Below, one piece after another: positions 38,701 to 53,700 of a stretch of DNA of 64,000 bases. The notes under the pieces were generated by a model that saw only the letters and a program-made list of their open reading frames with translations, did not search any database and was not told the origin of the DNA. The stretch's first letter is position 1, and each line of letters opens with the position of its first letter. The DNA is from Strongyloides papillosus (taxonomy: Eukaryota; Nematoda; Chromadorea; Rhabditida; Strongyloididae): positions 744,001 to 808,000 of the forward strand of contig SRSI01000048.1 of assembly GCA_005656395.1 (NCBI GenBank). The letters run 5' to 3'. The position numbers were made by a program, and so were the translations under genes.

Positions 38701-41700
38701 AGCTACCGATATGAAAACTCAAGCATCAAGTGATAAAACATTTTACATACATATTAAAGATTTAAATGATGTTGTTCCAAAGTTTACTGTTGATAAATTT
38801 ATGGGTACTATTGAGGAGGAATTAGAACCTGAGGAATATTTAAAGAAATATAATAATAAACCCATAACAATTGTCAAAGCCGTTGATTTAGATTCACTTG
38901 GACCACAAAGTGAGATACATTATCGTATTTTGGGTGGTGATTCCGGTAGTATTGGTGGTAGATTTTTTAGAATAGATGAATTCACTGGTGAAATATTTCC
39001 ATTAGTTAAATTTGACCATGAAACTAATGAATCATTTATTCTTGATGTTGAAGCTAGCGATGGGATAAATTCATCCCTTCCAGGATCCACTGGTCCAAAT
39101 AGAGATATAGTTAAGGTACAAATATTCATCTCTGACGTCAATGATAACAAACCATATTTCAATATAAAAAAATATCAAGCTAAGATACCGGAAAATGCTG
39201 AAATTGGGAAAGAAGTTCTAACAGTACGTGGAAGTGATATAGACTCTCACTCAACACTTCGGTATATGTTATTTAACAATAATGAAGAGGGAAATTCAAG
39301 GATTCCATTTGGTATAAAAACTGATACAGGGCAAATATATGTTAAAGAACAATTAGACTATGAAACTGAAAACTTATATATTCTTAAAGCAGTTGTCACT
39401 GATGGTAAATTTAACTCCTCAACAACAGTAAGGATAGCCATTGAGAATGTCAACGACAATCCACCTGAATTTGAAAAGAAAGTTTATGAAACAACTATCA
39501 ATGAGGAAGATAGTAATGTACCAAAAAAAATATTTAAACTTTCGGCAAGTGATGTTGATAAAGGTGATGAATCAGGGAAAATTATTTATAAACTTGAAGG
39601 ACAAGGAGTTGGTGAATATTTTAAAATAAACAAATATACAGGGGTAATTGAGGTTTTGAAACCACTTGATAGGGACCCTCCAAATGGAGTACCAGTATGG
39701 AAGTTTGTGGCGCAAGCTATTGATAATGATGGTAAAGGGTTAGTTGGATATGCTGATGTAATAGTAAACTTAAAGGATATCAATGATTTTACCCCTGTCT
39801 TTGAGAATGACCTTATTGGTAGCGTACTTGAGAATAGAGAACCAGGAAGTAAGGGTATTTATGTTATGACAGCTCAAGCTATAGATAATGATGATCCAAG
39901 AACAGATAATGCCAAGATTGAATACTCTATAAGTAGAAATAAAGAAATTAATGGTGAACCTGTCTTTAGGATTGATAAAAATAATGGTAAAATATTTGCT
40001 ATGAAAAAATTTGATAGAGAATCAGGTTCTGAGAGGCAATTTCAAATTGAGATTCATGCTACTGATAAAGGTAGACCACCAAGAGAGGGTATAGCTAATG
40101 TAACAATTTATACTATTGATACAAATGATAATCCACCACAATTTGAGAAAGCTTTCTATGAAGCTTATGTTCCTGAGACTGCTCCATTAGGATCGGCTGT
40201 CTTGTCAATATCTGCAACAGATCTTGATAATAAAGCAGTGTATGTTTTATTTTTTTTAATATAAATATATCTAATTTTTAGTGATAATGTTTTCTACTAC
40301 GAATTGACAAACAAAAATCATGAATATTTTTACATGACCACAGAACCAGGTTCAGATAATAATAATGTTGGTGTATTAAGAATAAAAAAAGTAAGTTTTA
40401 CACTCTAAAAATAATACCATATCGTTTCCAAATAAAGCTGATAATCTATTTTACCTTGAAATATTGTATAGCATTTTACCTAAACAATCAAACTTTTTTT
40501 TAACTTTTTCAATCTGAGCAATTAACCTTGATAGTAGAGAAATATAATATTTCAGGGATTGACTAAAAACTTATTTTAAAAACTATTTGATAAACTACTT
40601 CACTCTTTCTCTATATTTCATTGGTGAGGTCATTTTTTCTTGATATTAGCCATACACCATGTAACATTTTATAAATATAGTTTATTTATCTGGAAATCTC
40701 CCATTACAAAATATGTCAATCTTTTTTGTTTCCTTCCTAAACTATAATTCTTTTTTTATTTTTTATCAGTTAACAATCTTTACTATTATAAGAGTATTAT
40801 TGGAAAGTAAAGGATAAAAGTGTTCGAGGGATAAATTTTGACTCCTACTTCATTAACTTTTAAAATTTGCAACTCTATCAATTTTTAATTTTTCCTTCCT
40901 CTTTTTAGTCCAATTGAGTCTCTCTCACTCACTCCATCTTTGTAGATAATAAATTTCATCTTGTCATGTTCTAATTTTCTTAATCAAAACTCTTATTTTA
41001 CCTAATAGTAAATTTATAACTTTCAACTGTGTTTCCTAAAATTAACTATCTTTAAGTGTCATTAACGTTAATGTATTTTAACATATACATTGCGCAACGT
41101 CTTCTTCCTCTTCATTTACCATAGAAGAAATCATAATTAAACTATATTTGACTTTTTGTTTTCATTAACCAATAAATATATGTTAATTGCCATTGTCATC
41201 TTTCAATTGAGTGTCCCTTACATCAACTTTTATGTAGATAAAATTAATGTTTACATACTAATATCTTTTGTGAACTTATTTTTTCTCCAATGATATAATG
41301 CTTTAAAGACTTTATATTCTTTTTCTTTAAAAAAATTCTTACTCATTAACACACTATAAAAGAATGCCTATACATAAGAAGTAAGAATGCCTTTTACATA
41401 ATGTGATGAGTAGTATTTTTAAATAGAGATATATTTTGTCAAAAAGGTTTCCATTCAAATACAATTTATTTTAAGATATCTAATTTAATCCCCTCTCTCC
41501 CTTTTTTCTATTTATTTTCCCTCATTTACTGATAAAAATAATTCTTATGTACATATTTTTAAACACAAAAAGTTTTTTTGCTTTTTCACCTTTCTGTGAA
41601 ATTATTAACTTATAATTTAATTGTTTCCTTCGTTTACTAAATATTATATAGGAATGAAAATTTATAAATATTATATAATAATCGTATATTTTTTTATTAA

Positions 41701-44700
41701 AAATTCATTCTAATATATGGATATATATTTAGTTAAATATTCTATACGCTCATATGCTAAAATTTTTTTTACCTTCTTGTCATTAGAGTATATCTAGAAA
41801 TATAATTCGATTAAACTTTTTTATCCATTAATTATTTATATATCCATCCATATATCTTTCATTTTAATTGTCAGTTTATTGAACTTTTTCAATAAACCGC
41901 AATATATTAATTCACTTCTATCTTTAAAATACATATCTGTCACTAATATCCTTTTGACTTATTTTTTTATTATTATTATTTAGACAATAAATTTAAAAAA
42001 TGTAAAGTTTGATATTAATAAATATTAAATGAATTAACCTCTTTTTGTCCTCAACACTATATCTGTTATTTATTAAACTATTATTAAATTTTTTTAATAA
42101 TAGGGAATAATGTATTCCGTTTTTTAAAAGTTTTATTAGATTTCATTCTTTAGAAATTTTAAAACGTTAGCACACCATTATTGTAAAGGAATTTTTCATT
42201 TTAATATCTCTGAAGTATATACATATACATGTGTCAAATAAATTCTTACTCATTCTTTGCTAATATCTACACTTTAGACAAACTTAAATATCACTTTTTA
42301 TCAATTCTTTATATTTATCTATTTATGATATACATACATTTTTGATGTTAACATCTGTAATTTTTTTCCACATTATAACAAAAAACTATTCACATGAATA
42401 TGTAAATTAGATAAATATTTTAACAACATCTCTTGTACTTTTCCATTAAAAAGTTTTGATAAAATTTTATGTTAAAATGGAAATCTATTTCGACTTTTTT
42501 TTCTTTCTAATCTTTTTTGTCATTTTGAAGACATATATCTATATTGTTCATTTAAACAAAAGCGTCTTTTCCATATCTCCGTTAAAATATATAAATATTT
42601 TTAAAATTGTCTTTTTTTTAACTTAACTTTGTTAAAACATATCAATTTACATTATAATACACATATCTCTTATTGGTCATTACTATATTTTAAGAATAAT
42701 TGAAATTTAATGGATTCCAGTTTGAAATAGTTATCAATAATTTATCTATAATTTAATTATAACATAACTACTTTCAATTCATCATCTTTGCCATTAAAAA
42801 ATTTCAAATATTATTTACATTTTTAAAAAAATTATGTCGACTGTACACCATTAATCATTTCTTTTTTTCTTTTGATACTTTTCTATAATTTTTACCTCTA
42901 AATAGAATGTTATATAAATAATAACTCTATTCCGGTAAATTGATGCCACTATCATTAACTGGTATCTTTAAGTTTTTAAAAAAATAGAAGTTCTCTTTGC
43001 AAATAAAATGTGTCGTATAGATATGTTTTAGATATTTTTGTAGCAAAATTATTTCAAAAATTAACTACTTTGATAGTTAAATTCATAAATTATTTCTGGA
43101 CAAAGTTCATTCTATATATGGTTAACTATCAATGTTAATTATTTTTATGAATTCCTATCTCTTTATTTCACCAGATGTATAGCGTGAGATTTATTTTTAA
43201 TTTTCAATAAGTTATATATTATTATAATTAGAGGTCTTTCTATAAGAAATATATAATATATATTACAAATTAACTAATCTTTTAAATATTCTGTATTTTT
43301 ATAATTATTCAACTTATATGACTCGTCACATGCAAATAGAAGAATGTTATTATCTCAAATTTTATTTTAAACATCTTTTAAAGGTCATTATAACTTCCCA
43401 TTTCTCACTCTCCTGTCTTCAGATTACAGTTTTTGATAAATTATGCTTCACGTATAAAGTATATTTTAAGAAATTTCTTATACTACTTACTCTTTTCATC
43501 ATTGTATTTACACTTGATTTAGCACATCAAAAAAGTAATATAGATGGGGTATAACTTAAAAAACTTTTTTCTAGATATCTCATTTATCTAGTTAGCTCTT
43601 TTAATTTTTTTGGTGTTGTTGACTGTCTCTTCAAAAACTCATAACTGTAATCAATGGTCATCTTTAGGTCTGTATTTGTATATGTTTAAGAATTATTCGT
43701 GATTCATAATTCTCTATATTTTGATTTTAACTTTTCAATGACATTTTTCAAGACAATAAATATATTTTGTATTTTTATATAGTTATATTTTTATAACACC
43801 TTTCACTTTAAAATAATAGATAAGATATGTATATGTTTTAACGTTTTTGATACACTACAAAATGATATTTGATATATCTCTTCTTTATAATTTATTTAAT
43901 TTTATAAATCTTTCTTTATGAAGACAAATATTTTTGATTAACAAATATAATATATTTCTATATACATAAACCGTTATATACCTGCAATTTATTGTTTAAT
44001 CTATCAATTATACAAAATTTTTGAGATAAAGAAAATAGATTAATGAAGTAATACAAAATTTTTATCTCTTATGTATAATTATAATGAAAAAGTTTCTTTC
44101 TAATCTCTATCACTTCATAACATAATGACAATAGGTAATTAAAACAAGTTCACATAAAAATTTTTATTTTATATGACAATATCTTAATAGGCGAAGTCTT
44201 GATAAGAGAATAATATATTTTAAAAATAAAAACAATATATTGTTAAGAATTTAATTTGACACTTTTTGTTTATTTCTAGTTTATTCTTAAAATTTTCTAT
44301 TAAAATTAACTTTTACTCTCTCCTCTAGCAATATCCAATTTGTTTATATTCTTCATTTATCATTTAATATATCATCCTATGAGAAAAATTTTCGAACACT
44401 TTTTTTTATATAAAGACACAGCAAATATTATCTCAAATAAAACTATTTGTTTTGGCTATTTGCCATTTTGTAGAGTTTCTATAGATTATGTCAACTCATT
44501 TTTTCTATACTAATGACTCTCTTATCATATTTTTGTTTTTTACAATTTGAATATAAATTTTTATAAATAGATTGCTTCTTGTACGTAAATATTTATTATC
44601 GGACTTTATAGGCGTAACATCATCCTTGGACATCATATCTATAACTACTTGTTTACATTCGTTTTTTATTCTTGGAAGTAGTCTTTTAATTTCTAATATT

Positions 44701-47700
44701 TTTTACTATCCATAATAACTTCCCTATTATATTTAAGTGAAATCTCAGAAACATAAATTCCAAAGTTTATATGTACTCAAAGACATCAAAAACCCGACAA
44801 AAGATCCTTCTCGCTCTTTACATTCTCCTTCTCCCTAAGGTCTTTTACTTTAAATTTGTAGTTTCCTTTATAAACTCATAAAATAATCATAAACAGACAC
44901 TTCAAATATATAAGTTTACTATTTGCTTACAAATATTCTTTACACAACAATAAACCTACATATATATGTATCTGTTTCTATTTATCATTCCTTCTAACTA
45001 AAAATAATAATAATTCATATCTATACAGAAGTGATTTTGTGCCCTTAAATTCTCAACTTTATTTTATCTCTCTGGAGAAGGAATTGTGAATCAGATGATG
45101 GGGTTGCGCAACAAAATTACAATTTAAGATACATTTAAAGTGCAAAGACAAATTACTTAATTCCTAAATCTGTTTTTTCCACTTCATTTTGCATAACTTC
45201 GGTCCTTCACACATCTGTTGGAGGAATATATAGAAGATTTGTAAGCTAAAAACATTTAACATATATTACCTTTAAATTTAAACTCTATGAAGTAAGCTCC
45301 TTAATTTACGTAATAAAGTACTTTCCCTATTTTCTCCTATTTAATACCCCAATATAAACGTTTCAATAAATACTCTTTAAAAGTTTTCCTCCAAAAATTT
45401 CTTTCCTTTTTATAGAGGGCTAACCATTTAAAACTCCATTAATTTACTGTCTTTAAATATACTTAAAAATTATTTCTAAATATTTTATAATTTTATTTTA
45501 TTACATACATTTATTTTATCTTTAGAGAAACCTTTATTTTTCTTATAAGTAATAATTTCGAGAATTTCTAAAAATTTATTAGATAAATTATATTCCTTGA
45601 GGTGATGATGAACAAATATATAATTTATATTACTCATAAATTTTAAGTTAAAATAAGTACCTAATCCTATCAAATGCTCCACTATTTTTATTATTTTCTT
45701 ATACAAAAATAAATTATAGGAACTCTACATTTTATATATTATATTACTATTAATATTATATATATTAAAATATTATTGTATAGTAATAAAAATAGTGAAT
45801 ACTCTAAATATATATTTAATGGTATTATTTTATTACATAACATTCAATAGTATTCTTGATTTTAATTGACCAAAAAGAATATATTTTTCCATTTATACAT
45901 CTACTAATCAAAATCTCCATTTTTTATTACTAACAATATAAAATAATAATATCATTGGAATGTAAGGTTTTAATTAATTTTTTACATTAAATTCACTTTT
46001 CGTCCAATCTAACAAGAGAGAACCTTTACAATATGTAACATTGAAAAGAAAATCGTTTTTTTTTTATGATTATTTAACCCCATCTGGTATTTGTATTTAT
46101 ATACCATATATATTGAGCATGATATTTAAGAAACATAATCATCCACATGAATTCACAATTTCCATCTCTCTTTATTTTTAATTTATACAACTTATTGCAT
46201 AGCCAAAATGATCATTCTATTTACAATTAGAAAAAAAAAGAAAACCTTAATATGATTCCCATATTAAGATGAATCTTATCTATATGTATTTACCATTCTA
46301 ACATTTTCCTAATCACATAAAGATTATTGTTCCTATTAACATTAATAGTGATTTAGTTAAGCAAATATCAAGGTGACTCATCTTGACTCATTTCCACTTT
46401 ACTGTACGAATCATAATGTTGTTTCCATCTTTTCTTCTCATTATATATTAACCTTAATTTGTTTTTTTATAATCCTTTTTCTTTTTATAAAAATATAACT
46501 TTGATTTCATGTAGAGATGAATCATTTTTTTAAAATTACTTTTTTTTTGCATCACATATTAAAATCTTATTATATATATCTTCATAAAAAGATATGTATT
46601 TTATACGTACACATCTGTTTTTGAAGCTATTAAAATTGTACCTATTAATCATTTTGTATGACAGGTGTATTATATCAGAGTCTATACTTTTATTTATACA
46701 TATCATATTTTTTTCTTAAAAACAAAGTTCTCCTATTTTTCGTACCTTTTGGTCATTATGATATGCAATCATCATAACAACAAACTTAGTTAGTCAAAAG
46801 AGAAGGAAAAAAAGCCTTCTAGATCTAATAACATATATTATTTGATACAAAACTGTAAAGTAATTTTTATCTCTTTGACATATTTCAAACAAAACTATTA
46901 TCTAACTAACAATTTTTAAATCACATTTCAACAATAAATAGCAATCCACTTCAAAACATATATATATCAATCCAATCATTATTCAATACCTTAACATTTT
47001 TCTAGATCTCAAATAACCTTTATAAATACTATAACTTTTTCACAAAATCAGAATTATATATTCGTGTGAAAAATACCTACTCTGATAAAAAGAACCCCAT
47101 AAGTTATATATTATTACCCTTCTTAAATCACAACTCTATAAAACATCACCTTTACTCTTTCTGATCAACAAAGGTAAACTTTCCATATCTAATTAACTTT
47201 TGTCTATCAGGTCATCATATTTATAAATGTAAATATTAACCAATATCATTTAATAAAATAAATAACACATACTCAATCTATCTATTAATTATTTAACTCA
47301 CAACTTCTCAATACTTTTCACACCATATCTTATATTATTTATTTATGTACACATTTATTTTACCGGATACAGTTTTATAACTATATATTATTTATAAAAC
47401 TTTTCATAAAAGTGAAATCAATCATTATATTTTTGTAATAAATTAATTTGATTAGTAGTTATTGACAAGATACATATTTTTACAAAAATATACATTTTCT
47501 TGTCCTCTTCCAATTAATCTTCACCCTTCTCCATAATTTATTTCTTTACACATGTCTTTTTTCTCTCCAACTGTTCATACACAATTTAAACTTCCAAATT
47601 TCCATTTATATATTTATAAACTAAATATGCCATTATTATTTATTTGTTTTTCATTTCCTGAACCTATCTTTTATAAATATATTTAATTTATATTTACATA

Positions 47701-50700
47701 ACACTCTACGATTTTTCTATATCTCATTATATTTCTAAAATCTCTTTTAAGTTCTTGATTTTTCACTATACAATAAAGATTTTAGTGTTTTAGTGTTGCT
47801 TTATTCCAAAGTTTTTTATTTTATTATTATAATAAGTAGTAGTAGATGTTTGTTATATTATAAAAGTTTTTACATATATCTAAACTTTGATTGCTTTTTT
47901 TTCTTAGATATTCTTTGATCAAAATTAAACCTATTAGAAAGCATTTTTAATCCATTAAACTTCAATTTTTATTCTTCTAATTCTTCAGATTATTATTAAT
48001 AAATATATTACCGATCACTTTTATGACTAAAACTATATGTGTATTTGCAAATTTCATTATCTTTTATAATCTTTCTCCAACTAAAATATATACTAATGTT
48101 ATATATTTTATTCCTTTTATATATATTTCAAAATTATCTTAGACTATATCAACATTTTTCATCCTTCAACACAAGATATTTTCATAATATTTCATTTTTC
48201 TAAGACATTTCTTAATCAAAATTAATCAAAGTTATCTAGTCTCTTTCGTATATTATTGTAATGATATTTATGAAAAAAAATCTACAATAAATATATGTAA
48301 TAATGACAAATCAAAAATTATATATTAGGTCAATAAATATACATATTTATAAATAACTTTTAAAGCTTGATGATAGTGTCATTGTAAAAAAAACTTTCTT
48401 ATCTAATCATCATGGACAAACATATGTCCTACCCACACTTTAAACCTATAAATGATGATTCATTACTGATATATAAATATAAAATTAAGAATAAGAAGAA
48501 TCCTTTAGTCATAATTCTTCTTCTTCTCCTATATATTACATTTTACTTCCTCTATACATTTGGTTAATTTAACAAAATCATCTTTTTATATCATTTTGTT
48601 GTTTAGATAATGCTTTTTTTAAGAGCATTCTTAATAATATTAATAATTAATCCTTTCATCCAAAATATTTACAAATTCTTTAACATAGTAAAAAAATGAC
48701 AGATATATTCTTTTTATGATAAAAAAAAACCATTATATATCATTTTACTTTTAACATTATTCCACCATAAATCTTCTTTCTCCTATATATTGTTAATGAT
48801 AATTAACTTAACTTGTCTTTTTTATCTTTTATTTAACATATATCTCTTTTATATAAATATTTATGTATCTTAATTTTTATTATTATTAATTTTTTTTCTA
48901 TTAAGTCACATAGATGTTTAGTACATTTATTCATTCACTTTTTTATATTAGATGTTCTTGAGAAACAAAATGAAAAAATATTAAATTTCTTTCTTTTTAA
49001 ATTTTAATTGTCCTTTTAGTTTTTTTTTCTTAAGGTAATATTAAACCTTTGTTATACAAAATAATATTAGATATCATAAAATTAAGTAAAATCAAATTTA
49101 GAAGCTTACAATTTCTAACATTTTTCGTAGTTACAATATATCTATTGTTTATATCACATATACCATAAATTCCTCAATAACTATCAGAATCATAGAACTA
49201 CTCTTATTCTTCATTTAATAATATTATATATGTATTTCTTTTATATCTAAAAATAGTGATGTTTTAATACATATTTTATATAATACCACCACACTACCTA
49301 AACATACCACCAAGATACACCATTAAAAGGTGACCATTGCTTTTTAATACTACACCTTTTCTTCTACAGCTCGCTGTCATTAGGAAAACTTATAATACAT
49401 CTATTATTATTAGAATAGAGTATATATATACCATATATATACAATAAATCTACGCCGTTCTTTTAAGGGGGTGGAGGTTTTTCTTTGTATATTATAAAAC
49501 AACAACAACATTGCTGGTTCCTGCTGTAAATGTTCGTCTTCTCCCTACAATCTATTATAAAAATTTTTTGATGGTAGTGTTGGCACACAAAGATGATGAT
49601 GATGATATAGAAACATACACACCTTGTTATTATTAATAAATTTCTTTACTTTCATACTCTCCTTTTATAAATTATTATTTTAATAATCAAGGTATATAAA
49701 CTTTATCTCATTGTAAATCTTTTTTATTTTTAATAATATTTATTTTTTTTATTTTTATTTTACTATTAATTTATTATTTTATAATGATTATTTTTTAAGA
49801 TTAAGTAACATATTACATAAGCACATACACGACTCTTTGGCAAATTCATTTATCACTGCCAATTGACAGTAACAAGAAAAAGTAACAAAGAAACAATTGA
49901 TGATCACATTTTTATTACATTGATCAATCACTCTATCATATTATTGTTTCATATTTTTTATATTTATTTAACTAATAATTCAATCTACCTATATATTTTT
50001 TTATTAAATACACGCTCGAGTCTCTCTTCATTATTTTTTTTTGTCATTTTCTTCAATTTGTGTCTTCTATATGAGATTGAGAGAGAAAAGAAGTTAATAA
50101 AAAAGTCTATATAAAAATATCATAATCAGCTTTCTTTGGAAACCAAAAAAGAAAAATATCAAAAATTATAATTTATTATTGCTTTTTTTTTCTATTATAT
50201 AGATACTTGATTACGAATCACCATATCAAAGAGAAGGATTCACTCTCCAGGCAACAGTTTTTGACGGAAGATTCTACAATACAACAACAATAAAAATAAA
50301 TATAATTGATAAGAATGATTGTCCTCCAAAATTGGAAGGACCAACATCTATCCAAATACCAGAAGATATCAAGACAAGAAGCATTATTGGATTCTACAAA
50401 GTATCAGACGGAGATGCCAATGACTATCATACGTGAGTCAACAACACCAATAAATAATAATAATAAAGAAATAGTACCAAAAAATTATATTAGGGGTTTA
50501 TTTTCTTCTTTTTTATCTCTCTCATCTCGAGGACATAGTGTAGAGGACTCGTCTAAGCGTCGTTATTTATCATTGCTACCATTTAAAATATCAAATCTTC
50601 AAATGCTCCTATTTATAATTCTTTCACTTTTACCAATGTCTTCTTATGGACAAGGTGGTGATTTTCACTTTCCTTCATCAGGCCTTGGTACCAGATCTCG

Positions 50701-53700
50701 TTTTAATAATTTTGCTGGTACCCCAAATACAGATCTTACTATGTCTTTCATTACTAATATTTCTGAAGCTGCCCCTAAAGGGACTTTTATCGCTCAATTT
50801 GGTGTATCACAACAAAATTCTAAATTTACGTAAGTATAAACAATCTTTTTTATCAATTGAATGAAAAAATATTATTTTTCACTTTAAATGAATAATAGGA
50901 TTTATTTTTTTGAATATATTACTGGTGATAATAATGCTTTTTCATCTTCTTTTATACATATTAAATTTATTTCTCACCCCTCTTCTTTACCCTCACCAGG
51001 ATACCTATTTAAAATTCTTACTATTATTGTAAGGGAAAAGGTCATATCATTTATATAAATATATTTCTATATAATAGTAGGCATTCAGGTAGACATATAT
51101 GTATATATTTAACGATTACCTTATTCATATAACAATACCCCATATAAAAACTATTAATCAACAATAATCATGTAACTGTGAAAATGCGCATGTATTCATA
51201 TTCACTTCAATGTTTTTCCCTTACAAAACAGTTAATGTAGTAGTCTGTCTCTTTATATCTATCACTAAGATGTATGAAAAGGGAGATAAAAGAATTATAA
51301 TTAGTTAAGATCAAAATAAGGTGATAAAATATTTTCTTCCATCTACATATAATAGTATCCACTTTCAATGTAGAAATATTAAGGGGAATTATTCTTTGAA
51401 TTTTTTTCTCATTTCTAGTAGGGGAACGGAACACATAAAATCATTTAAAAGTCCTTGAAAAAATATATCTAATAAATTTATATAAGATTAAAACAATTTT
51501 TAAATACACCGTTACACATCAAAGCTTTTCACTCAATTGCCTTTTTAATAACATGTTTTTTATTTGAAATTATTTAATGATTCTTAAAGTTATAATAGTA
51601 TATCTCTCCTTGTTCAAATATTTATAAGCATTTAAAAAAAGTTAATATAAAAGAAGGATAAATTATGTATGTTGTAAATTGGTTGTTAATGGCTTTTATA
51701 GGAGTACTTTTGATAATTATTGAAAAAGATCAAAAAGTTATTTAAGATAATACTTCAAGGGAAATTCCAAAAGTAGATCTTTTTTTTTTAATTTTAAAAT
51801 TAAAGAATTTTGTCCTTGGTCGCAGTTATCTATGTGTATCATTTTAAAAATTAGAAAATACCAATTTATTTTGATTAAAAAGATAATTTTTAATTTAATA
51901 AATTAATCCTTAAAATGCTTTAAAATAAATAAGAGTATAACGGGGTGGTTGTGTTTGTAATATATTAAATTGTTTTCACAAATATAGAAAGCAATTATAG
52001 TAAAAAGTATATTACGCTTCATCTTCCCTCAACACTTCATTATCTAGAATGTTGAGCATCTCAAATATCTCTCTTAAGACAATATGCTATTGTTACGCCA
52101 TATAAGATAATAGGCAATCAAATTATTATTGAACATCTTTACCCTTTAAGCAATTTCCTGTATCTTTCTGTAACTTAATATACTCGCTTTTTTCCTTAAT
52201 ATTATTAAAATAGTAGGAAATAACTGTATTTGAAGAGGTTCAAAATTGTTATGTAACATGAGATTCCATGTATATTATAATTATCATTCATTTAAATTAT
52301 GAAATACCATCTTAAGAATACACTTTTGAAGGGAGAATTTTCTTTATTTAATAAAGAGATGAGAGAGATACATAAAGATTATTATTTAATTTATAAAAAA
52401 AAATGTGATAGATTAGCTTTTTAAGAAAATAATCTCATATATAATTAGATACACATAGTTTTATAAATTATTACTCATATGCCGGAACTTTCTTCATTTT
52501 CCTTTACTTAGCGGTAATGATCAAAATAACACATCAAGGGTCGGCTTGATCATATTTGATGTGTTAATGGCAAAAAAAAGATACAAAGATTATGCGCTCT
52601 ATTGACACTGTAATTTCAATTATAATTTCCATTGTATAATTGTATTTACATAAAACTCTTAAAATGATATCATAATCTATATAATCTATAGAATAATAAA
52701 TAAAAAAATGATTAAATTTAATGACTTATTTACCCTTTTATTTTATAGATATCGAATAGATCGTGAAACTGATCCAAAAAGACAATTCTCAATAGATCAA
52801 AATGGAGCTCTCAGAGTTGCTGAGATGTTGGATCGTGAAGATATTAGTAGATATTTCCTGAGAATTGAGGTTAACGATGAAGCCGGTAATCGAGGACAAC
52901 AAATGGTTACAATAAACTTGTCGGATGTTAATGACCAAGTTCCGTATCCTGTAACAAGACCTGATCCATGTATATTTTGGGAAAATACTGATCCGGATCA
53001 ACAACTTTCATGTCTTATAACTGGTATCGATAGAGATACCCCAGAATTTGGACCACCATTCAAAATGCGCGTTGCTAATACTTTCAAGTATGGTAATTAT
53101 TTCAACATTACTTTTAATGAGGATGCTGATAATGGTAATGGTGCATTAATTGTTAAGGCTATCTCTAGATTTGATAGAGAAGCTTCAGAACCAGGAAAGT
53201 TAGTTGAGATTCCTGTTATTATTCAAGATAGAAATGGAACAGAAGGTCAAAATAGTGTTTTTATTGTTATCGGTGATCAGGTAAGTAAATAAAATTATTT
53301 GTTTTTCTTTTAAAATTTTTCGTTCTTTCAAAATATTTACTATAGGGTAGTTATTTTTATTCATTTTTTTTATTACATTTTCTTATCTATTCATTAAAAG
53401 TACTTTGTTTTGTTAAAGGAAACAAATTATTACTTCCTTTTTAATTATAATACAATGAATACTTTATATTAATAATAAAGTGTTCCTTCTTTTTCTCTTT
53501 TTCAACAATACTTGTTGACCTTTTTAAACTTTTATGTCCCTTTAACGCTATTTTGTTTTATACCCCTTTATAAGATAAATGAATCTTTAAAAAGAAATAT
53601 AAACAAAGGAAGACATTAACTTAGCATAATAAAATGATATTTAACATAAATAAGTTGAGATTAACAAATACTTTAAGGACCCTTTTAATTCTCATATCCA

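Larger units (their letters stand above)
40391..50202 (+). other. hmr-1: 9.8 kb intron, likely holding regulatory DNA for the short cadherin
   Basis: This intron runs from the GTAAGT after LRIKK to the TATATAG before ILDYES, phase 0. It is far larger than almost all others in the window (37-80 bp is usual). It is mostly T-rich and has no supported gene: the frames at 43318-43554, 45485-45706 and 49863-50114 look random. Less AT-rich islands lie at about 45030-45240 and 49290-49620. Two TTGCGCAA palindromes occur at 41090-41097 and 45104-45111. As the short isoform's first exon lies just 3', its promoter and enhancers are probably here. Confidence 0.5.

Noticed and set aside
43318..43554. 78-codon plus frame inside the cadherin intron
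   Set aside because: It is hydrophobic and Lys-rich with no family match, as expected of T-rich intron DNA.
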